From positions 124,001-188,000 of the forward strand of contig NZ_RZHE01000015.1 of assembly GCF_003989825.1 (NCBI RefSeq): DNA of 64,000 nucleotides, read 5' to 3'. Each line of letters starts with the position of its first letter. Positions within the stretch are counted from its first letter, which is position 1. The notes under the pieces are model-generated. The model was not told the origin of the DNA, made no database searches, and was given only the letters and a program-made list of their open reading frames with translations. Below are positions 8,342 to 15,730 of this stretch, one piece after another. Made by a program: the position numbers and the translations under genes. The stretch comes from Vreelandella populi. GTDB taxonomy: Bacteria > Pseudomonadota > Gammaproteobacteria > Pseudomonadales > Halomonadaceae.

Positions 8342-8527
8342 ATGCCGCGTTTTAGCCTTATTCAGCTTCGCTATCAGCTACGTTCTCAAATACGCGCCTA
8401 CCGCGAGCGTCGCCGCAGCCGCCGCCAATTGCTGACACTTGATGACCGGTTGCTAAGAGATATTGGTATTACCCGTGCTCAAGCGCAAAAGGAGGGCCGT
8501 AAATCCTTTTGGAAACACACAACTTGA
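8342..8527 (+). CDS. DUF1127 (YjiS-like) small basic protein
   Basis: 61 aa. The C-terminal DUF1127 pattern is present: LLTLDDRLLRDIGITRAQAQ, preceded by a very Arg-rich stretch (YRERRRSRRQ). Proteins of this family are small and basic and have been linked to RNA binding and phosphate/carbon metabolism in alphaproteobacteria; a role here is unknown. GGAGG lies 7 bases before the ATG at 8342. It is the first gene after the MocR operator region, and phzF-like follows after 10 bases, so both are probably one transcript. Confidence 0.8.
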   Translation: MPRFSLIQLRYQLRSQIRAYRERRRSRRQLLTLDDRLLRDIGITRAQAQKEGRKSFWKHTT

Positions 8528-8537
8528 AGAGACCCAT

Positions 8538-9410
8538 ATGAAAATCGCTGAATATTACCTGCTCGACGTCTTTACCGACCAACCTTTCTCAGGCAATCAG
8601 CTGGCAGTCTTTGTAAATGCCGGCGGGCTGTCAACGGAGACCATGCAGGCGGTCGCCAATGAGCTTAATCTGGCTGAAACGGTATTTTTAGGTGCTGCAA
8701 CAGGTTCAAACCACTACCCAATGCGGATTTTCACGCCCACCCAAGAGCTGCCGTTTGCCGGCCACCCCACGGTCGGCACCGCGCAGCTTCTCGCCGAACT
8801 TGGCCTAGTAAAGCGTGAGCAAACGCTAGTGCTCCACCCGCCCGTGGGCGAGCTTTCCATTCGCTACTCGGGTGAGAAAGCCGCGTTTACGACCGCAAGG
8901 CCCACCAGCATTACGCCAAGCACGCTGGACCAGGAAACGGCAGCGTCGTTACTCGGCTTGCAATCCCATCAGGTCATCGGCACGCCGGTTATTTCATCCT
9001 GCGGGCTGGCATTTCATCTTATTGAGCTGAGTGACCCGGCGGCCCTGAAAAATATACACATTTCAGCAGCCGTATGGGCCAGCGCCATTGCTTCGAGCGG
9101 CACTGAACAGATATATCTCTATGTAACAGAGACGTCTGAAAGCTCAGCAACAACGCTTCGTAGCCGTATGTTTTCCAGGGAACATGGCCTTTGCGAAGAT
9201 CCCGCCACCGGGAGTGCCGCGGCGGCGTTAACCGGGTACTTGGCCTCGACCCAAACAAGCCCCTTACGCTTGCAAATCCATCAAGGAGTAGACATGGGGC
9301 GTCCCAGTGTTATTTTTACCGCGGCTAATGGCGACCTCAAGCCCGGTTTTGTTCACGTTGGCGGTAACGCAGTGGTGGTAGGTAAGGGCGAGTTTTACGT
9401 AGAACGGTAG
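8538..9410 (+). CDS. PhzF family isomerase/epimerase
   Basis: 290 aa, normal length for the PhzF fold (two diaminopimelate-epimerase-like halves). The N-terminal VFTDQPFSGNQLAVF, the catalytic Glu in NELNLAETVF, the FAGHPTVGTA motif and the C-terminal EDPATGSAAAALTGY are all present. Known members isomerise dihydro-hydroxyanthranilate or act on amino-acid-like compounds; substrate here unknown. ATG 8538 is chosen for GAAGAGA upstream and because it matches the family N-terminus. Position behind a MocR-controlled promoter suggests the substrate is related to amino-acid or PLP chemistry. Confidence 0.88.
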   Translation: MKIAEYYLLDVFTDQPFSGNQLAVFVNAGGLSTETMQAVANELNLAETVFLGAATGSNHYPMRIFTPTQELPFAGHPTVGTAQLLAELGLVKREQTLVLHPPVGELSIRYSGEKAAFTTARPTSITPSTLDQETAASLLGLQSHQVIGTPVISSCGLAFHLIELSDPAALKNIHISAAVWASAIASSGTEQIYLYVTETSESSATTLRSRMFSREHGLCEDPATGSAAAALTGYLASTQTSPLRLQIHQGVDMGRPSVIFTAANGDLKPGFVHVGGNAVVVGKGEFYVER

Positions 9411-9428
9411 CTAATAAGCGTACAAAAA

Positions 9429-9456
9429 AGAGTGCCCACGGTATCGCAGGCACTCT
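9429..9456 (-). terminator. terminator of the hsp20 operon
   Basis: AGAGTGCC and GGCACTCT form a perfect 8-bp stem with a 12-base loop. On the minus strand the stem is followed by TTTTT, so it ends the hsp20 transcript. It could also slow transcription from phzF on the plus strand. Confidence 0.75.
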
Positions 9457-9479
9457 GCTGTTTACTCAGTCGCTTGCCC

Positions 9480-9878
9480 TTATGCCGCCTGGACTTCAAT
9501 ACGCCGCGTGCGATGGCTATCCTTCTTAGGCAGCGTTAGCGTCAGCACACCATTGACGATAGTGGCGGTAATAGCATCACTGTCCACTTCGTGGCTAAGG
9601 CGAAAACGCCGCGCGAAACGCTGGCCCCGTACCTCAGCATGGAGTGCACTTAGTCCTTTGGCTATATCCAACGCTATCTCTCCCTCCAGACTCAGTACGT
9701 TATTGTCGAGCTCTACTTTAAGCGTTTCATGAGTAACGCCGGGCATATCAGCCACCAGCTTGAGCGCATTGGACTCCTCAATAATATCCACTGCTGGCAG
9801 CAGGGCTTCCTGTTCGCGCTTCTCATCGCCACGCTGTTGGAGCGAAGAACGGTTAGATGAAAGAACAACGTTATTCAT
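9480..9878 (-). CDS. Hsp20/alpha-crystallin small heat-shock protein (second of pair)
   Basis: 132 aa. Small heat-shock proteins are ATP-independent chaperones that hold unfolding proteins in large oligomers. The alpha-crystallin domain runs from about residue 30 to 125, with the ending NGVLTLTLPKKDS that marks the conserved G-V-L strand. GGAGG sits 8 bases before the ATG. It lies 36 bases after the first hsp20 gene and before a strong minus-strand terminator, so the two form an operon. The N-terminal arm is short (about 30 residues). The two proteins differ enough to form mixed or separate oligomers. Confidence 0.9.
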   Translation of the reverse strand: MNNVVLSSNRSSLQQRGDEKREQEALLPAVDIIEESNALKLVADMPGVTHETLKVELDNNVLSLEGEIALDIAKGLSALHAEVRGQRFARRFRLSHEVDSDAITATIVNGVLTLTLPKKDSHRTRRIEVQAA

Positions 9879-9914
9879 GATTTATCCCTCCTTCTCAAGG
9901 TTAATAAACATGAC

Positions 9915-10376
9915 TCACGCCGCCTGAACATCAATACGGCGCGGTTTGAGCTCCTCCCGTTTAGGCAGCACGATCTCGAACACGCCATGGGCATGGCGCG
10001 CCTCTGCACGCTCGGCATCCAATCCATCTGGTAGGGCTATAGACCGTACGAACTCACCACTGGCGCGTTCGCGGCGAAACACCGGGCGCGAGCTTCCATC
10101 CTCATTGCTGCCCATTACGGGCTCGCGCTTGCCTCGCAAAGTGAGCACATTGTCTTGGACATCAATGGTCAGATCCGATGGTGCCAAACCCGCAGCAAAT
10201 ACGTATACCCGCACGGTATCGTCGCTACGCGCTATGTTGATCATTGGGAAACTGCCCCGAGGCACCGCGCGAATATCCATCACATTACCGTCGGAAAAGA
10301 AGCCGTCCAGCAACTGACGCAGCCAGTCAAACTGCTGGGGTGAGCCGGTTTCAAAACGCTTGAGATCATCGAACAT
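9915..10376 (-). CDS. Hsp20/alpha-crystallin small heat-shock protein (first of pair)
   Basis: 153 aa from the ATG at 10376. I prefer this to an in-frame GTG at 10385 because AGGAGG (10390-10385) overlaps that GTG and is 8 bases from the ATG. The alpha-crystallin domain starts near residue 45 (INIARSDDTVRVYVFAAGL) and ends with the HGVFEIVLPKREE strand. The N-terminal arm (MFDDLKRFETG and following) is longer than in its partner. A sigma-32-like promoter and a possible thermosensing leader lie upstream, in keeping with heat induction. Confidence 0.9.
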   Translation of the reverse strand: MFDDLKRFETGSPQQFDWLRQLLDGFFSDGNVMDIRAVPRGSFPMINIARSDDTVRVYVFAAGLAPSDLTIDVQDNVLTLRGKREPVMGSNEDGSSRPVFRRERASGEFVRSIALPDGLDAERAEARHAHGVFEIVLPKREELKPRRIDVQAA

Positions 10377-10384
10377 ATCGAACA

Positions 10385-10442
10385 CCTCCTACGCTAGGCA
10401 GATTGTGAGAGGAGGCCGCTACGCCCGAGGTGCAGCGCCTCC
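10385..10442 (-). promoter_or_regulatory. structured 5' leader of hsp20 operon, possible RNA thermometer
   Basis: In the minus-strand transcript the Shine-Dalgarno AGGAGG (10390-10385) is perfectly complementary to CCTCCT (10415-10410), 19 bases upstream. That same CCTCC can instead pair in an upstream hairpin: GGAGGCGCTGC (10442-10432) with GTAGCGGCCTCC (10422-10411). The two structures compete for one strand. This is the layout expected of a leader that hides the ribosome site at low temperature. It is not a recognisable ROSE or fourU element, so the call is inference from pairing alone. Confidence 0.5.
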
Positions 10443-10452
10443 GCAATTCTCG

Positions 10453-10480
10453 AAATAGGAGCATTCAACCGACTTTCAAG
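10453..10480 (-). promoter_or_regulatory. sigma-32-like heat-shock promoter for hsp20 pair
   Basis: On the minus strand CTTGAAA (10480-10474) matches the sigma-32 -35 consensus exactly, and after 13 bases TCCTATTT (10460-10453) resembles the -10 consensus CCCCATNT. It sits about 75 bases before the first hsp20 start. A run of A/T (10494-10511) lies just upstream. Confidence 0.6.
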
Positions 10481-10632
10481 GGCTCGAATAGCAATTTTTT
10501 TGGCTTTTTTTAACTGCCTTTATCGGCAGAGGAATAGTGCGTCAAAGAGCAGTTTGAGCCGGGTATGTATGCTTGGTGCTAGCCCTTTTGAGGGTAAGGA
10601 AGCTAGGCACTAACAGTTGAACGGTTGGATGA

Positions 10633-10830
10633 GCAGCAATAGCCAATCCTGACCCAGGCTTTCAAAATATTGCTCAACGTAGGCAAGATATCTCGCTTTC
10701 TGACTACCTAGCGGCCTGGCACAAGCGCAGCGAGCTAGTCACACAGATGGCGGACTTTCATCAGCGTTTTAATCTTTTGGTGCGCCCAGCTGTTGGAACG
10801 CTATTTGCCACTGCTAACGATAGCCTCACG
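10633..10830 (+). pseudogene. remnant of an amidase (amidase-signature family C-terminal part)
   Basis: The plus frame beginning after a TGA at 10630 reads NPDPGFQNIAQ, then DISLSDYLAAWHKRSELV and MADFHQRFNLLVRPAVGTL. This resembles the region near the C-terminus of amidase-signature enzymes, where a helix leads to the F-x-x-Y/F-D-L-L-x-x-P segment. No N-terminal amidase region with the Ser-Ser-Lys triad is nearby, and the frame runs on without sense into the antisense of the next gene. I read it as a decayed fragment. Confidence 0.5.
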
Positions 10831-10849
10831 TTCAAAATAGCCGCTGTGG

Positions 10850-11152
10850 TTACAACACCACCTCATACCCTTCAAACTTGGGCGGGCCAAGGTAAATGCC
10901 TTCCGGCGACTTGGCGCCTGCATGGGCCTTACGGAACGCCTCTGACTGTGTCCAGGCACGAAAAGCCTCTTCAGACTCCCATACGCTATGAGAGATAAAC
11001 ACCGTGTGATCTTCCTGACTTGCGCCTTGGAGCATCTTGAACTGCTTAAAACCCGGCACTTCATTCAGATGCGAATCGCGGTTGCGCCACACCTCTAAGA
11101 AATCCTCTTCGCGTCCTGGGGCAATCCGAAAACGGTTCATCGCGATATACAT
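10850..11152 (-). CDS. antibiotic biosynthesis monooxygenase-fold protein (HmoA/IsdG-like)
   Basis: 100 aa, a single dimeric alpha-beta barrel (ABM) domain. The start MYIAMNRFRIAPGRE, the Trp in HSVWESEEAFRAW and the His in SEAFRKAHA occupy places comparable to the Asn-Trp-His set of IsdG-type heme-degrading monooxygenases. Heme degradation is therefore possible, but no iron or heme gene is adjacent. AGGAG lies 7 bases before the ATG. It stands as a single gene with the amidase remnant behind it. Confidence 0.75.
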   Translation of the reverse strand: MYIAMNRFRIAPGREEDFLEVWRNRDSHLNEVPGFKQFKMLQGASQEDHTVFISHSVWESEEAFRAWTQSEAFRKAHAGAKSPEGIYLGPPKFEGYEVVL

Positions 11153-11517
11153 CGTTACTCTCCTGTCAGTAAAAACCTTGCTGATTTATACGTTGGCATA
11201 CTGCTGCTTACGCCAATAATACCTTGACGGTAACATTCTGGTTTTATGACGAATAGATTTACCAGCGAATAGTCCTCGTCCATCCGTAGAGTGAAGGCAT
11301 TTATATAGCTCGTTTGGTTCAAACGCTGTCTACGTTTTCACGATCAAACGCCACCACGATTCCCTACAAGAAATACAGGCCGCCATCCAACTGATGCATT
11401 AAGACGGCGAACTGGTCGAGGTGTTGCTGGTGATGGTGCATGTGGCTTTTTGGTTATGCCAGCCGATGGAGCGGCGCAACAATTTGTTCAGTCAGTTTCG
11501 AAATAACCGCAGCGGTC
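11153..11517. other. 365-bp gap with a coding-like scrap
   Basis: No intact gene. From about 11328 the plus frame reads VYVFTIKRHHDSLQEIQAAI, ends at a TAA (11400), and continues in frame as DGELVEVLLVMVHVAFWLCQ and further to about 11520. It looks like a decayed coding region, but I do not recognise the family. The first part of the gap should hold the promoter of the monooxygenase gene. Confidence 0.35.
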
Positions 11518-12285
11518 TTAAAAGTGATAGTTGATAAACGCGCCCGTGCGCCACTGCATATCGCTGCCGAGATCGTCAACAATCGGGCTATCGCTGGCAT
11601 CACCGGTAAGCTTTGATACGCCAACGACGCCGGTGACCGACCATTGCCGCGTCAAGTAGTAGCTCAACGAGGCATTGGCGCCTACCGAGAAAGCGCCATC
11701 GTCGGCCGCGTAAGCCGCAATGCCTGACCTTGCGCTCTCACCCGGCGAAACGCTGAACAGCGCATCGGTCCACTTGTCGCTGAAGTAGGTAAGTTCCGGC
11801 CCAAGCGTCATGACGGTACGTTCGTTAAAGCGCGTGACGTGATTGGCCTTTAAAGCGAGGCGGTAGCCATCGATATCGCCGGTGAAGGGCGTTTCGGCCG
11901 ATCCGCTGTAGCGCCAGCGGCCACCCTGATAGCTGATACGCAGCCCGGCCGTGGCGCCACCATCGACTTCCTCCAGATTGCTGATGTCACCGGTATCATC
12001 GCGCCCGAAGGTGTAACCAATAAAGGGCGCCACCTGCAAACCGTCACGATTGACGATATTCCAGCCAATGCCGCTTCTCATGCTGACGAACAGCGTGTTG
12101 TCGTAGCTTGCTTCAAGGGCCGGAAAAGGCGTCCATTCGTAATCGTCGCTGCCCAGATAGTCTGGAGTGTAAACCGCACCGGCCCCCAGGGTTCCTTCCC
12201 ACTGAGCCCCTAAAGCCGTTGCGCTGAGCGCAAAACTACCGATGGCTAACGTTAGCGACCAGCGCCCTTTGTGTACATTAATCAT
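11518..12285 (-). CDS. MipA/OmpV family outer-membrane protein
   Basis: About 255 aa. A signal peptide (residues 1-27, ending SATALGA) is followed by a beta-barrel type sequence rich in aromatic and Gly residues, with GAGAVYTPDYLGSDDYEW at the mature start and a C-terminal GAFINYHF ending in Phe, as outer-membrane barrels do. MipA/OmpV proteins are porin-like or scaffold murein enzymes. The ATG at 12285 with AGGGAT upstream is preferred to an earlier in-frame start at 12318. It diverges from the tetR-RND operon across a perfect inverted repeat, so the same TetR protein may control both, linking it to envelope stress or efflux. Confidence 0.85.
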   Translation of the reverse strand: MINVHKGRWSLTLAIGSFALSATALGAQWEGTLGAGAVYTPDYLGSDDYEWTPFPALEASYDNTLFVSMRSGIGWNIVNRDGLQVAPFIGYTFGRDDTGDISNLEEVDGGATAGLRISYQGGRWRYSGSAETPFTGDIDGYRLALKANHVTRFNERTVMTLGPELTYFSDKWTDALFSVSPGESARSGIAAYAADDGAFSVGANASLSYYLTRQWSVTGVVGVSKLTGDASDSPIVDDLGSDMQWRTGAFINYHF

Positions 12286-12384
12286 GTGCTTATCCCTGAA
12301 GCGGTTAGCGATCAACATGCGGCAGCGCCGGCAAAGAGGTTTACCCCTTGGCGCTATGCCATGGATGAGCGATCGAAGAAACGT

Positions 12385-12406
12385 TTAACGACCAAACGGT
12401 CGTTAA
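12385..12406. promoter_or_regulatory. TetR operator between mipA-like gene and efflux operon
   Basis: TTAACGACC (12385-12393) and GGTCGTTAA (12398-12406) are perfect 9-bp inverted arms around AAAC. A TATAGT -10-like hexamer (12409-12414) follows at once, so a bound protein would block the plus-strand promoter. The site lies 49 bases before tetR and about 100 bases from the mipA-like start. Confidence 0.8.
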
Positions 12407-12454
12407 GGTATAGTAGCATTTTTTACCATCGCTTCCTGGGCGGTAATCATCCCC

Positions 12455-13096
12455 ATGACAAAAACTCGTGAAGCAACCACCGCTTCGGCAAAACGTACGC
12501 GACTAACCGCACCTGTTCGCCGCCAGTACATATTGGACGCCGCTTTGGATGAATTCAGTATTTCAGGATTCGAAGGCGCCACGGTTGAGCGCATTGCACG
12601 TAAGGCAGGCATCACCAAAGCGGGGTTTTATGCGCATTTCACAAGCAAGGAAGCGCTGTTCGAGGCGCTGCTCGATACGATCATGCTACCCATCGCGATC
12701 GATGATGCCTGGGAGCTGAGCAGCGAAGGCACTCTGGAATCCGCCGTCGATAGCTTTCTGGACATACTTTATGGCGATAGCAAAACGACACGCAGGCTCA
12801 CCATCATGCGGCTGTTGATCGTCGAAAGCGGTAGAAATCCTCTTAGAGTCCAGCAGTGGTATCAGCAGACCTATCGGCCTTATATCCAAAAACGCCAGCG
12901 CGCACTGGAAAGTTATCTACGCCAGTACACGTCGCACACAGCCCTTACGCCTGGGCAGATTGCCTTAGCGTTTTCACCGGCGGTGCTGGCCATGTTCTGG
13001 CAAATGATTATTGGAGGCGAAAGTGCCGCCTCCGAGATTGCAGCCATCAAGGCCAGCCACCGCGAAATAATGCTACGCCTTCTTTCAACGGACTGA
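12455..13096 (+). CDS. TetR family transcriptional regulator of the RND operon
   Basis: 213 aa. The N-terminal helix-turn-helix is RRQYILDAALDEFSISGFEG then VERIARKAGITKAGFYAHF and a following SKEALFEALL, the standard TetR pattern. The C-terminal ligand domain resembles the AefR-like group. It is 4 bases ahead of the outer-membrane channel gene, so it is the first gene of a four-gene efflux operon, and the palindrome upstream would give autoregulation. Expected action: repression relieved by a substrate of the pump. Confidence 0.88.
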   Translation: MTKTREATTASAKRTRLTAPVRRQYILDAALDEFSISGFEGATVERIARKAGITKAGFYAHFTSKEALFEALLDTIMLPIAIDDAWELSSEGTLESAVDSFLDILYGDSKTTRRLTIMRLLIVESGRNPLRVQQWYQQTYRPYIQKRQRALESYLRQYTSHTALTPGQIALAFSPAVLAMFWQMIIGGESAASEIAAIKASHREIMLRLLSTD

Positions 13097-13100
13097 ATAT

Positions 13101-14555
13101 ATGCCGATACCCTTCAATGGATTTAGCAGATTCGTTTATCTTTCAAGCTTGGGGGTGTTGTTGACCGCCTGTGCGGCCACCCCTTCCCCTAAGCCCACTC
13201 CACTACCCGTGGAACTCCCAGGCGCTTTTTTGGCAGCAACCGGGCAACAGGTGTTCGCTGGTGATACGTGGTGGCAGGATTTCCAGGACGAAGAGCTAAA
13301 CATTTTCGTTAGAAATGCCCTGGACTATAACCCGGGGCTTGCCCAGGCCATCGCCCAGGCGCGCATCGCCGAGGCGCAGTCACGCAGTGATCGCGCGGAC
13401 CTCTTCCCCCAGGTCAGCGCCGGGTTGAACAGCTCGCGGCAGCAGCGCCAGGGCGCCCCGGCACCCGGGTCCGAGGGCGGCGGGCAAAGCATTTCCAATA
13501 GCCATAGCGCGTCGCTGGATGTCAGTTGGGAAATCGATTTATGGGGGCGGCTCTCGTCTTTATCCAACGCCGGGCAGGCGGATTTTCTCGCCGCCAGCGA
13601 GCAGCTCAGGGGCATGCATCAATCCCTGGCCGCGGATGTCGTGTCGCTTTATCTGGGCGTCGTGCAGGCAAGAGCCCAGGTGGATTTATCCGAGAGCACC
13701 GTCGAGGCACTTGGCGAGTTTGCCCGCCAAGTGGAAAACCGTGCCAACGCCGGCGTCGTCTCGCCCACCGATGTCACCCTGGCTTATGCCAACCTGGGCT
13801 CCGCCAAGGCGGGACTTGAGCAGCGCCGGGAAAACCTGGCCCGCGTGACGCGCCAACTGGAAACGCTGATGGGCGAGTACCCCGCAGGGCAATTGATCAC
13901 GACCAGCGAACTGCCTGCCGTGCCGCCGCTTCCCTCGGCCGGGGTTCCCGCCGAGCTTTTGGCCCGCCGGCCCGATGTGCGCAGTGCCGAGTGGGCGCTC
14001 CAGGCAGCAGATTACCGACTAAGCGCCGCAGAGCGCTCCTTTCTTCCTTCCATTTCACTGACCGGCAGCACCGGCTCAACAGGCAGCGAACTGGCGGATC
14101 TGTTCAGCAGCGGCTCTTTTATCTGGACGATTGCGGGCAATATCGTGCAGCCCATTTTTCAGGGCGGACGTTTACGCGCCCAGGCGGATGCCGCTGAAGG
14201 CCAGCGTGATGAGGCGTTTTACGGCTACGTGGATGTCGCGCTAACGGCGCTTTCGGAAGTCGAGACGGCGTTGGAAGTGGACGCTCTGTTGGACCGGCGC
14301 GTTGTGGAAAGCAATGAAGCGGCTGACTACGCCGAAGAAGCGGTTCGCGTCTCGTTCAACCGCTACATGCAGGGCATCGAGCCCTTCCTGAATGTGCTGG
14401 AGAGTTACCAGCGCGCGCTGGATAGCCGCAGCGCCACTATCACGGCCCAGTACGATCGTCTGGAAAACCGCATCGACTTGCATCTTGCCCTGGGAGGCGG
14501 CTTTGATGCCGTCTCTGCGTTTGATCCGTCCTCAACAGGAACTTCTGCGTTATGA
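13101..14555 (+). CDS. RND efflux outer-membrane channel lipoprotein (NodT/OprM type)
   Basis: 484 aa. The signal peptide ends in the lipobox LTAC (Cys near residue 24), so the N-terminus is lipid-anchored. The OEP repeat pattern is seen twice: LNIFVRNALDYNPGLAQAIA and the later YGYVDVALTALSEVETALE, with LLARRPDVRSAEWALQAADY in between, a signature of the NodT family. It forms the trimeric exit duct for the pump encoded downstream. Its stop overlaps the start of the adaptor gene (ATGA at 14552), indicating coupled translation. Confidence 0.92.
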   Translation: MPIPFNGFSRFVYLSSLGVLLTACAATPSPKPTPLPVELPGAFLAATGQQVFAGDTWWQDFQDEELNIFVRNALDYNPGLAQAIAQARIAEAQSRSDRADLFPQVSAGLNSSRQQRQGAPAPGSEGGGQSISNSHSASLDVSWEIDLWGRLSSLSNAGQADFLAASEQLRGMHQSLAADVVSLYLGVVQARAQVDLSESTVEALGEFARQVENRANAGVVSPTDVTLAYANLGSAKAGLEQRRENLARVTRQLETLMGEYPAGQLITTSELPAVPPLPSAGVPAELLARRPDVRSAEWALQAADYRLSAAERSFLPSISLTGSTGSTGSELADLFSSGSFIWTIAGNIVQPIFQGGRLRAQADAAEGQRDEAFYGYVDVALTALSEVETALEVDALLDRRVVESNEAADYAEEAVRVSFNRYMQGIEPFLNVLESYQRALDSRSATITAQYDRLENRIDLHLALGGGFDAVSAFDPSSTGTSAL

Positions 14556-15730
14556 ACATCAAACACATCGCTTTTAGCCTTGCGCTTTTACTGCTGCTGA
14601 GCGCCTGTAGTGGTGGAGAAAGTAATGGAGAAGATAACGCTGAGACGCAGGTTCCGGAAGAACCCGCGGTCAGCGTCAGCGTTGTACCTGCCGCGGTGAC
14701 CGCCTTGCAGGGATGGCAATACAGCCAGGGCACTGCCCGCTCGCTGCGCCGGGAGTACCTGACCTTTACCGAACAGGGCAAGGTCACCTTTGTGGACCAG
14801 GACTTGCGTGTAGGCATGCCGGTTGCCGAGGGCCAACTGATTGCGCACCAGGCCCCTGGGCGTTTGGAAGCGGAGCTGGCCTCCGCCCGTGCGTCGTTAA
14901 ACGAGGCCGAGGCTAGCCTGTCGTTGGCGCGGGTCACCCAAAATCGCTACGAGACGCTGGTCAACCAGCGCTCGGCGTCTGCCCAGGAGCTGGACGAGGC
15001 GCGCGTGGAGGTCGAGCAGGCGCTGGCCACGCGTGACAACGCCCGTGCCCAGATCGCCCAGGCCGAGGTCATGCTTGAGGAGTCACGGCTGGTATCGCCC
15101 ATCGATGGCGTACTGGCGCGGCTCAACATCGAACAGGGCCGCTACTTCATGCCCAGCACCGTGGACACCTCTTCCGAGCAGGGCGCGCTTCAGACAGTAC
15201 CTGCGCTGGTGATCGATCCCTCACACTTCGAGGTGCGTCTTGATCTGCCGTCATATAATTTCGACCGCGTCGAAGTAGGCGCGCGCGCCATTATCGGTGG
15301 GCGCCCGCCACAGCACGCGGACAGCCTCGACCCCGAGATGCTCGGTGAGAGCGAAATAGGTGAAATACACGCGATCAGCCCGTCGGTCGATCCGCAGTCG
15401 CGCACTTTCGAGATCATTATTCGCACCACCAGCGACAACCCGCGCTTGCAGGATGGCGCCTTCGTGGCCGTCTGGATGGCCGAGCCTGAAAAAAAGCAGG
15501 CGCTGAGCGTTCCGTTCAACGCCCTGCGGTTTTTGAATGATCAGGCCTTCGTGTTCGTGTTTGATGAGGAGAGCGGCCGAGTGGAGGAGCGCAGCGTCCA
15601 GCTTGGCCAACAGGCTGGCGAGCGCCGCGAAGTGCTGGAGGGGCTATCCCCCGGTGAGCAGGTGGTGACCGAAGGGCGCACCCGGCTGAACGATGGTGAT
15701 CGCGTGACGCTTATCGAGGGTCAACCATGA
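14552..15730 (+). CDS. RND efflux periplasmic adaptor (membrane fusion protein)
   Basis: 392 aa lipoprotein; the lipobox is LLSACSGGE. The biotinyl-lipoyl half motifs (GKVTFVDQDLRVGMPVAEGQ and SPIDGVLARLNIEQG) flank an alpha-helical hairpin rich in Glu/Ala (about residues 100-175), followed by the beta-barrel and membrane-proximal domains. It bridges the inner-membrane pump and the outer-membrane channel. It overlaps the genes on both sides by four bases. Confidence 0.92.
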   Translation: MNIKHIAFSLALLLLLSACSGGESNGEDNAETQVPEEPAVSVSVVPAAVTALQGWQYSQGTARSLRREYLTFTEQGKVTFVDQDLRVGMPVAEGQLIAHQAPGRLEAELASARASLNEAEASLSLARVTQNRYETLVNQRSASAQELDEARVEVEQALATRDNARAQIAQAEVMLEESRLVSPIDGVLARLNIEQGRYFMPSTVDTSSEQGALQTVPALVIDPSHFEVRLDLPSYNFDRVEVGARAIIGGRPPQHADSLDPEMLGESEIGEIHAISPSVDPQSRTFEIIIRTTSDNPRLQDGAFVAVWMAEPEKKQALSVPFNALRFLNDQAFVFVFDEESGRVEERSVQLGQQAGERREVLEGLSPGEQVVTEGRTRLNDGDRVTLIEGQP

